From Paulinella micropora (lineage: Eukaryota; Cercozoa; Imbricatea; Euglyphida), in NCBI GenBank assembly GCA_009731375.1, contig BJOX01000168.1, forward strand, positions 550,822 to 578,543: a stretch of 27,722 nucleotides of DNA. The letters are read 5' to 3'. The position numbers and the translations under genes were made by a program. Under the pieces are notes generated by a model. The model saw only the letters and a program-made list of their open reading frames with translations. It searched no databases and was not told the origin of the DNA. Of this stretch, positions 1-8,000 are shown piece by piece. How positions within the stretch are numbered: position 1 is the first letter of the stretch; the number at the start of each line of letters is the position of its first letter.

Positions 1-2
1 TC

Positions 3-575
3 AGTGTTTGGAAACTTTCTATTACACTTCTCACATTCTTTCCACTGGCTCTTGTCATTTATTCCCTTACATCCGTTGGTTTCGCAGATACTACATTTTG
101 CTTCACAGGCATGTCTTTCCATATACCCTCTTAGACATAACTCACAGAAATTCTTTTTTCCTATCATAGACTTCATGTTAGTTATGGCATCGTAATGTCC
201 TTCAGTCTTTAGAATGTAAAGGTTAGTCAGCCTTTCTCCGTTCGCATTAAGTAGTTCTGTTTTATAAATGATTTTGTCAGGAAATTCAACAATAACCAGA
301 TTGTATTTAATGTGATTAGCAAATGTATTGATTTCTGGTATTCCACACACATCCTTAATGACGTTTGCTTGGCTGTGTAAAGTCTCTGCCATTTCCTGCT
401 GTATCTTTCTTTTTTCCATTAGTATTGTCTTGAATTTTGGATGTTTTTCAATTTTTGCTTTGACTACAACGATTGCTCGTGCTAAACATAAGTTATCGCT
501 GTTTGTAATACAGATTACTCCTTTCTTTCTGTATATATCCAATTTGTTCAAAACCTGTAGCCTTGTCCCGCCCGT
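3..575 (-). CDS. Polinton/Maverick-like protein-primed DNA polymerase B, N-terminal part (partial)
   Basis: The minus strand is open without a stop from the gap edge at 575 to the window edge, about 191 codons, and runs off the window. Seen: a segment reading NSDNLCLARAIVVVKAK, then a helix rich in K/E/Q, then HYDAITNMKSMIGKK, then a cysteine/histidine cluster (FCELC...Y...HAC...C..C...C). Known: an N-x-D-N-L-C-x-x-R-A-I-V block followed by a H-Y-D-x-I-T block and a Cys/His cluster is typical of the region before the exonuclease/polymerase core in Polinton (Maverick) and adintovirus-type pPolB. The catalytic domains would lie outside the window. Inferred role: replication polymerase of an integrated Polinton-like element. 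The frame at 575 does not agree with the frame of the upstream piece across the gap, so the gap size is arbitrary or the gene is broken. Confidence 0.72.
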
Positions 576-698
576 NNNNNNNNNNNNNNNNNNNNNNNNN
601 NNNNNNNNNNNNNNNNNNNNNNNNNNNNNNNNNNNNNNNNNNNNNNNNNNNNNNNNNNNNNNNNNNNNNNNNNNNNNNNNNNNNNNNNNNNNNNNNNN
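576..698. other. Assembly gap (123 N)
   Basis: Run of N inside the Polinton-like reading region. The minus-strand frames on its two sides differ, so its length cannot be trusted. Unlike the later gaps it is not flanked by a homopolymer. Confidence 0.95.
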
Positions 699-701
699 TA
701 T

Positions 702-904
702 TTAGGTATTATATTTTCCTCGTGATATTTCTTTGCTTCTTCCAATGCTTGCTCTTTTGATTTTTTCTTTCCGATACAGAAACTCTTACACATAACCTTT
801 CCTCCTTCTCTCCATTGAACTTTTACCATTGGTCTCTTTTCGTTATTCTTTACCATAACACAACCTCTAGACATTCTAAATCTCTGAGTGTCTTCGTTTG
901 TCAT
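702..904 (-). CDS. AP2-like domain fragment, possible N-terminus of the Polinton-like polymerase gene
   Basis: An ATG at 904 opens a minus-strand frame of about 67 codons that enters the gap. After a short polar start it reads VKVQWREGGKVMCKSF, then a Lys-rich turn and SKEQALEEAKKYHEEN. Three short strands followed by an amphipathic helix with an 'EALxxA' core is the usual layout of AP2-like DNA-binding domains, which also occur in homing endonucleases and viral or transposon proteins. It lies directly 5' of the pPolB-like frame on the same strand, so it may be the beginning of that protein or a separate small gene. The domain call rests on pattern only; the gap removes the join. Confidence 0.42.
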
Positions 905-1407
905 CCTATATGTGTCTTTATTTTATTTCTTTAAATAATAATTATTTAAAGGTAGCCGTTTTTCTTTCTTTTGTCTGTCTGTATTTGTTATAAATAGGTA
1001 GTGGAAATAATGAATAACGGCTCTTAGTGTGGTTTCTGTGATGAAACTGCACTGAAAAAGTGTGCCGAAGTGGCACCCTATACTACTACTATCGTTTTCA
1101 ACCAGCTCAAAAGTATATAAGTAAAAACTGATATAACTACATCTTAAAGAGATATAGCTCTTCTATACATCACTGTGTATGGGGTATAAGAAAAAGGTCG
1201 CATATTTACCTATCTGCGCCTACAAAAATTTCCACTCGCAGGGTGAGTGAGAAGTTTGAAATCAGATTGATTGCCCGGCCGAAATGCGTATGCAGAGGAA
1301 TATACTTACACACTTGCATACGTACATACACATACATGCAGAAATACATGCCATATGAGTCATATGTACATAGAGAAATGCACAAAAGCATGCAAAAAAT
1401 AATATAA
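905..1407. other. Non-coding spacer between Polinton-like gene and LTR element
   Basis: No convincing reading frame. The first 130 bases are AT-rich and would be upstream (5') DNA of the minus-strand gene. At 1290-1390 there are degenerate catacata-type repeats. A small inverted motif (cactc...gagtg) lies near 1231-1248. Similar catacata-like DNA resumes right after the LTR element at 11798, as expected if the element inserted into it. Confidence 0.5.
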
Positions 1408-1411
1408 ATAC
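1408..1411. repeat. Target-site duplication, left copy (ATAC)
   Basis: ATAC directly precedes the 5' LTR and is repeated directly after the 3' LTR at 11794-11797. Ty3/gypsy integrases usually leave 4-6 bp duplications. Four bases can match by chance, but the position is exactly as predicted. Confidence 0.65.
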
Positions 1412-1658
1412 TGTAGGCATCACCCCCCGGATAGCCGGTAAAAAGTACCCTTTTTCTGGTGTCAGGTGCACCTAGTTTTTTCCCATTATTTTCAATATCG
1501 TTTGGCCGGATTTGACCTAATGCCATTTTAACCTTGGTCTGTTGCCGTTTTCTTTTCGGCTTCACTGAGCTAATATAACGAGACATCATTCTCTTTTGGG
1601 GATTTGTGTCTGGTTGTATTACCGACTTTTTATCGAGCTATCTTCAGGGATTGTAACA
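1412..1658 (+). repeat. 5' LTR of Ty3/gypsy element
   Basis: This copy begins TGTAGGCATCACC and ends GGATTGTAACA (TGT...ACA termini). It aligns without gaps to 11547-11793. The six differences fall at the bases after 'cggat', in 'gtgca.ctag', 'ggc.gga', 'ttgc.gttt' and two in 'accga.tt.ttatcg'. Transcription signals should lie here, but no TATA box was clear; 'taatataac' near 1571 is a weak candidate. Confidence 0.95.
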
Positions 1659-2417
1659 TTGGAGTCACCAGCACAAGGCTGATTTCTTTTCTGGCTTGTT
1701 TTTGGCACAGCAGAAAGAAAAATTGAACAGACCTATCTCTTCTGAGTAGGTGTTCCAAAAAACAAATACTCCAGCACATCCCCACACAGCTCTTTTTGCA
1801 AAACTAGACGTCTAGGCGTTTGTGAGTAGGTGTCTCAGTACCCTCTCCACAGCCTGTATCTGTGTCCTCACAAGGAGGCCAGACACCAGACCTCGTAGCT
1901 GTTCTTTTGTTCTCTCTTGAGACAGAGACAGAGTAGGTCAACAGACGTACAAACAAACACTCACAGTTACAAACAAACTTGAAGGACACGAGCGTAGTAC
2001 TCTACCTTTCAAGTCTGTGCACTTTGTTGCCTCTCAAACCACACACATCAGAGTATTTTTGCAAATCTCTGACTGTCTTTCGACAATAGGTCTGAACAAG
2101 TGTCAGACGACAAGTCGACTTCTCAAGGAGTGCTTCTCTAGCCTCTTTGACATTATCTGTACATAGGTCCTCGTACCTCATAACAGATACAACAACAAAA
2201 AGAGAAAAAGAAAAGAGGAGTGGAGAAGGAGATCAAATTTTCAGAGAAAGTCGTACAGATTACTTCTTTCTCAAAAAAAAAACACATAAGACATAGAGGT
2301 GAGACGCTCTCTCTCTATACTGTCTTTTCGTTTTTTCTCTCTATTCGTTCCTCATAGACGAACAGAGCAATTACGGGGTAGAAACAACTCTGTCTCATCC
2401 GTATTCCTTCAGCATCC
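1659..2417 (+). other. Untranslated leader between 5' LTR and gag
   Basis: About 760 bases with no supported ORF. It is rich in short ACAGAC/CTCT words and ends in a purine-rich stretch and an A run near 2272-2282. It probably contains packaging signals, but none can be named. The gag ATG at 2418 is preceded by AGCATCC. Confidence 0.6.
1660..1677 (+). promoter_or_regulatory. Primer binding site (tRNA-primed minus-strand start)
   Basis: TGGAGTCACCAGCACAAG starts one base after the LTR end. It begins with TGG, the complement of the tRNA 3'-CCA, as expected for an LTR element PBS. The matching tRNA was not identified. Confidence 0.75.
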
Positions 2418-4928
2418 ATGTCTACTAGGTCTGAAGACTGGCAGGAAGGAGGGGGGGAGAGTGAGCGAACCCCAGGAAACGAAGAGGAGTTCGTTGACCC
2501 TCATGCAGAAGGAGGAGATCTGGCACCTTCCTTTGACACAGGAGGAGCAGAGAATCAATTTTTTACTGCGCCTTCCTTTGACACAGGAGGAGCAGAGGAA
2601 GTCGAGGAGGAGGAGAAGGGAGGAGAGGAAGCGAGGTTTGTGGCCGAATATGGCAAACTAAGTAAGAAGGAGTTTGAGGAGAAGAAAGGGAAGGATGAGG
2701 CCTATAAATGGCTATACATTCCCCAAGAAATGCGATGGGGACAACCCTTGAAGAAGGAGGACATCTGTTACCCTCTCCCAAGGCAAGCTCTGCCTCTGGC
2801 AGAATTCCTCAGAGACGACGGTGCACAGTTACAGGTGCAACATGTCTCATTTGGGGACAATATGTCTTTACTGGAGCTACTCGACCTCTCATGGACAGTG
2901 TTTGAGTGTGCTATACTCTTTGAGTACCAGACTGGAAAGACTGTGCTGCCATGGAACACAAGAGCACTGGCTAGGTTGCTCGATCCTGGTCAGGACATTG
3001 ATTCAATAAAGAGAGTGGAAAAGGAGTTTAAGTTCAGGAATCCAAAAGGACAGATCAATGTCATGGATGTGTCTCTGAAACTTATGGAGGCCAAGTTAGT
3101 GGACCTGGGTAAACTCCAACACACCCAGTTTGGCAGGGACCTTCACCCGGCCCTGAGGGAAATAGAAGGCGAAGCTGGAGGGGTGACGAGGATGAAGAAG
3201 CTGCATGCGGCCTTGGTGAAGGATGACGCATGGAAGAGGTGGGTCTTCACGAAGGATCATACGATCTTGGAGGGGACGGCCGCACCACCCCCCACCAATA
3301 AAGCGGGAGAGAAGGAGTTGGCGGAGAAGGCCTTGTTCCTTCGGAAGGCAGCTGAGATCCTGTCTTTTTTTCATCATGCCCAAGAGCTGTATATCAAAGA
3401 GCTAGCGGCTGAGAAAGAAAAGAAGGAGATGGAGGCAAAGATTGCATTAGCCAAGGCGGCGGGAACAAAGGGACCGAAATATTCCTCTGGATCTTATATG
3501 GCTCCCTCGGGCCGCTCCGCCCCGTCAGCCCACACAGCCCCTTCGGCCCCTGCGACTAGCTCAGCGCCTACCACTGTTATTGTCAACAGTAATGACAAAA
3601 AGGACAGACAGGCTATCATACAGGCCTTCCAAAAATATACAAAGTCCGATGCCACTGCTCTGACGCTGTATGCAGAGACAGCGAGTCAGAAGGACACGGA
3701 TGCGAACCTTCGAGACAAGCTCAGAAGAATTGATGCTTGTATGAAGCAGCATCCAACGGACGAAACACAGGAGTATGAGGCGTTGTACACCTTGTTGGAC
3801 CCATCAATCATCACACAAGGGTTTGATGTTGGGGAGTACAAGGCGATGAGAGCGGTAGAGGTGGCGGCTAGGAGAGCAGCCTCAGACCTGCAATGCACGG
3901 TGCCAGTTGCCGTCCTCTTGCAATACTTTAAAACTCATGGGTATCAGCACCTGTGCACTGGTACTTTGATTGGGTTTGAGATTTTTCAAGAGGTGAACGA
4001 AGGGCTGGGCATTGGCACGAGGTTGGCAGCGATCCTCACTGAGGTCAGCGCCAAGTACGGGCTCTTTTATAGCCGGAAGTCTATCATTTTGTACTTCCTG
4101 AGTGCTTTGTGTACACGACACCCGAGCAAGCTCGCAAGGATCATACAGTCCTGTCCGACCTTCACGGCGGTGAAGACGGCGGATTTTTTAGAAACGAATA
4201 TATACGAGAGGACTGTAGCGGCTACTCCGCCGGGCGACCTGTTCAAGGAGGTGCTCGACGCGTGTTCCGAATTGGACACGGCCACCGAGTCATTCTCCAG
4301 TGCCGCGACACAGGGGGTTGGAGGTGCTCAAGCAGCACATGCAACTCGAACGGCAGGTCTCAAGAGGGGGAGAGATGAGCCGACGCCGTGCTACCGCTAT
4401 TTTTCATACATGGCGTGTAAGCATGAGGCACAGAAAGGAGTAGGCAATTGCCTCTTCAGCCACGACTCTCTTGATGATAGGCAGCGAAATCTTTTCCTTA
4501 GAGAGCTCGAAGGCATGAAAAAGACCATGTACGCCATGTACAAGAAGGAGTTGGAGGAGGGGAGGTGGAATGCGAATATGGTCTCGGATGCGGAGTTCCG
4601 GGAGGCCATCATTTACTTCCTTGACAGAATGAAGAGAAGGGAGAAGAGAGAGACATCGGGCCGATCAAAGGCGCCGACTAGAGGAGGAGGAGAGACGAGA
4701 GGATCGTCACGAGGGTCCCGAGGGACACCAAGAGGGGCGGCACCACGAGGACGAGGCTTTCGTGGAAGGGGAGGACGGACCCCAGCGCGCCCTCCCAGAG
4801 GACACGGATACTGGAATTATAGCACCAGTTCCAGCTCCAACTACCCCCAGCAAGCTTATACCGCTACGGAGGGGGGACGTCAAGACGAAGACACCGGCTC
4901 AGGTGAGCGTGTTGTCGTCGTAGACTGA
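2418..4928 (+). CDS. gag: Gag-like structural protein with CCCH finger and RG-rich tail
   Basis: 836 codons. Residues 1-75 are acidic and include a repeated SFDTGGAE motif encoded by a short direct repeat near 2530-2600. The central part (about 90-330) is helical with Trp/Leu-rich segments. A charged coiled-coil-like helix lies near 295-350, followed by a Ser/Ala/Pro-rich linker and a further folded region to about 630. Residues 658-682 form C-x8-C-x10-C-x3-H, a CCCH-type finger instead of the CCHC knuckle usual for Gag. Residues about 745-800 are packed with RG/RGG and should bind RNA. Position between PBS and pol makes it Gag by inference; no capsid motif was recognised by sequence alone. 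It ends at TGA 4926-4928, in the same frame as pol. Confidence 0.85.
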   Translation: MSTRSEDWQEGGGESERTPGNEEEFVDPHAEGGDLAPSFDTGGAENQFFTAPSFDTGGAEEVEEEEKGGEEARFVAEYGKLSKKEFEEKKGKDEAYKWLYIPQEMRWGQPLKKEDICYPLPRQALPLAEFLRDDGAQLQVQHVSFGDNMSLLELLDLSWTVFECAILFEYQTGKTVLPWNTRALARLLDPGQDIDSIKRVEKEFKFRNPKGQINVMDVSLKLMEAKLVDLGKLQHTQFGRDLHPALREIEGEAGGVTRMKKLHAALVKDDAWKRWVFTKDHTILEGTAAPPPTNKAGEKELAEKALFLRKAAEILSFFHHAQELYIKELAAEKEKKEMEAKIALAKAAGTKGPKYSSGSYMAPSGRSAPSAHTAPSAPATSSAPTTVIVNSNDKKDRQAIIQAFQKYTKSDATALTLYAETASQKDTDANLRDKLRRIDACMKQHPTDETQEYEALYTLLDPSIITQGFDVGEYKAMRAVEVAARRAASDLQCTVPVAVLLQYFKTHGYQHLCTGTLIGFEIFQEVNEGLGIGTRLAAILTEVSAKYGLFYSRKSIILYFLSALCTRHPSKLARIIQSCPTFTAVKTADFLETNIYERTVAATPPGDLFKEVLDACSELDTATESFSSAATQGVGGAQAAHATRTAGLKRGRDEPTPCYRYFSYMACKHEAQKGVGNCLFSHDSLDDRQRNLFLRELEGMKKTMYAMYKKELEEGRWNANMVSDAEFREAIIYFLDRMKRREKRETSGRSKAPTRGGGETRGSSRGSRGTPRGAAPRGRGFRGRGGRTPARPPRGHGYWNYSTSSSSNYPQQAYTATEGGRQDEDTGSGERVVVVD

Positions 4929-4931
4929 CGG
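4926..4931 (+). promoter_or_regulatory. Putative readthrough stop between gag and pol (TGA CGG)
   Basis: The gag stop TGA is followed by CGG. The same frame then stays open for 25 codons up to the pol ATG at 5004 and throughout pol. TGA followed by C, and TGA-CGG in particular, is a known leaky stop context in several RNA viruses. This predicts occasional Gag-Pol fusion by readthrough. Reinitiation at 5004 is the alternative. Confidence 0.6.
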
Positions 4932-5003
4932 GAGGAGAAGAGAGAGGAAAAGAAGAGAGAGAAGGAGATAAAAACTGTTCTTTTTAATCCGACAGTCACA
5001 GTT

Positions 5004-8000
5004 ATGCCTACTGTTGATGAACAGGATACGAACGGTTCCGTTCCTCCCAGACGTGAAGGTGAAGGCACACAGCCTCACAAGCCTCAAGGTAAGCACTTGC
5101 TAGTTCATCCTTCGAGAGCTAATATGATAAATGATGCGAATAGGAAGGCGAAGAAGGCGATGGAGGAGAGGAAGCCGAAACCAAAGGCTAGGTCTCCTCC
5201 TACGAAGAAGCAGCGGACCGTACCCCCGCCAAAGGACTCAATAGTCTCTGCTATAGACACGAGTACACTCGGTGTACCAGACTCTGTCCAAAAGACACTC
5301 GAGATACCGGAAGCCCCGGAGACTCAAGAAGTTAAGTTGGCGGAAAAGGGGGGAGAACGAGAAGAGGACAAGGAACTTGAGCTTAGACTCAAAACCCTAG
5401 AACGAAAAATTCATGTGCTAGCGGCTAGTTTACATAGACCAGACGCGCTATGCTACACTGACCTCTTTTGTGAAACTTTACAAACCACATTAAAAGTTGG
5501 TAATGATACGATGGCGAATATTAATATTGTCGGCCAGAAGTTTTTGAATAGTCACCGGACATGGGTGGACAAAAACATTAGAAAAACAAAGGGGACCCTA
5601 AAAGGGGTAGGCAGCCGTACGGAAATTACGGGCATCGTCACATTAATTTTCAAATTGAAATCCGGTCGAGTATATCGTGCGGACCTCTATGTTGTCCCCG
5701 ATTACCACGGTTCAATCCTGCTGTCGTATGACCAATTGGCTACGATGGGGGCTGTGATCGATTGCGCCGCACGGCGGGTGATTTATGGAGTGAAGAATGG
5801 AGAGGAGGAGGATATTAATCCGATGACTGCTACTGACTCATACGAGGCTTTTGAGCTGAGTCTAGCAACGGAGAGGAAAAAGTTGGCCTTCGTACATGAG
5901 GCAACTGAAGCCTATGTACACCCCTATGTCACAGTGCCGGAGGAACTGACCTGGACCGACAATTGGGAGACGGAGATGCAGGCGTATACGGTTACGATTC
6001 CCGCATGGGACAGAAAGTCTATTGATGACTTAGTCGTAGCGCGTAATGAGGAGATAATATGTGTTGCGAAACAGTGCCCGTCGTTGGCCAGATTCGCAGA
6101 AGGTGGCGGGGCAGATGTCCATATTACTAATGGCTACTGTTACCATGCGAAGGTGTCAGATGAGAAGAGAGAGGCGTTTGTGCCAAGGAGGAAGGGGCGT
6201 ATCCCCGATACTCCAGCGGATGACATTAAAACTTTTATCACGAACTTTTGGGGCGATGTGCCTACCTGGCCGCGCTCATTAACTGAAGTGAAAAAGTGTC
6301 TACGGACTCTATTTGAGAGTAACAAGCCGTATACTGTCATTCTGCCATACAATGAGAAGGCGATCTGGGCACAGGAGATAAGGGACCGGCTTATTGATCA
6401 TCCTATACCTGTTCCTTCTCGCAAGCAACAGTTAGTGGTGGCTTGTCGACTCGGGTCTCGGGAGCAGAGCAGTGCATACAAGCAAAAGCTCAGAGCCCAG
6501 GACAAGTTGAAATTGATACCTCAAGCTTTCACATGCTTTGATGGTTTCTACACCCGTAAGGCTCCGATACAATACGCGAACCTTATTGATATGCTTGTCG
6601 GGCTGGGTCATGATGATGAGCCGGACACAGTCACGTATGAAAGAACGGGACTAGACGATTTGTCCGAGGAAGATTTGAGTTTGGAGGAGGACTTAGCGCC
6701 CCTCAAGGAGCATAAGAAGATGTCGGAGGAAGATTTCCAAGCGGCGGCGCGGAAAATTTTAGAAGAAGGAGTGGGTTCGGAGAGAGAGAAGGCGTTTCTC
6801 AAAGCTAAGATGGAGGCGTACAGAGAAATTTTCGACCCTCCTCGGGCAGGTGGTGTAAAGTCGGATGACTTCACTGCTGTCATTTACAAGATACCGGGTG
6901 CGGAGCCATCTCCGGCACCACGGAGGGCAAATTTGAGCATACATGAGGCAAAAATAGCGGAGGAGAATGTGAGACAGTTGCTCGATGAGGACTTTATTGA
7001 GAGATCTACATCTCCAATTGTCTCTCAACCGAAAATCGTCCCTAAGCCAGGAGGAGAATGGCGCTTGACGATCAATTATGCCCGTGTGAATAAGGTGCTA
7101 GAGGAAGAGAGAAATCCTCTGCCGACCTTAGAAGAAGGCAGAAGGGTGCTGCGGAATGCTAAATTCTATTCGGTCATTGACCTTAAGAACGGCTTCTGGC
7201 AGATACCACTGGACGAGAAATCCAGATGGCTGACTGCATTCGTTGTGGGTATGGAAATATACCAGTGGAAGGTGCTTCCAATGGGACTCAAACAGGCCCC
7301 GGGGCTCTTTCAGAAGGCGATGCAGAAGATGTTGAGCGGTCAATATGACGACCAGTCGGAGGATGGTTTTATGAGAAGGAGAGGACAGAAGGCGGGAGAA
7401 TATGCATTTTGTTACATCGATGACATCATCGTATACTCTAACACAATGGAAGAGCATATCGATCACTTGTCAGATGTCTTCAGGCGCATCGGAGCTTTTG
7501 GCCTGAAATGCAACCTAAAGAAATGTCAGCTTGCCAGGACAAGTGTGACGTATTTGGGTTACGAGATTTCTCATAATAGGGTCTCGATATCGCGCGAAAA
7601 GAGGGAGGAGATCATGAGTAGACAGTTGCCAAAGAATCGCACGGAGTTACACTCTTTTCTTGCGATGGCACAGTACTACAGCCAGTTCATACCCGATTGG
7701 GGTGCAACTCGGGCTAAGCTGGAGAAGATGATTGATTTTGGAGACTTTGAGAAGTGGGATGAGGAGGCTTTGCAGGCGTTTAATACGCTCAAAGATATCA
7801 TTTATAAAGATCCCAAGGACGGCGGATTAGTACTTATGATGCCCGACTTTACGAAACCGTTCGTAGTCGACACGGATGCATCTAAGTTTGCGATTGGCGC
7901 GGTGCTGCAACAGGAAGATGAGGAGAAAAAGTTGCGCCCGATCATGTTTATTAGTAGAAAGCTGTGTGCGGCGGAGCGAAATTACTGCACGCGACAGAGG

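Noticed and set aside
1206-1589. Antisense reading frame in the 5' LTR, also present in the 3' LTR (11410-11724)
   Set aside because: The two LTR copies differ at four codons of this frame that fall in the shared region, and all appear to change the amino acid, so there is no sign of coding constraint.
2299-2661. Overlapping frame at the start of gag as a separate small protein
   Set aside because: Arg/Gln-rich out-of-frame translation of the purine-rich gag start; no support.
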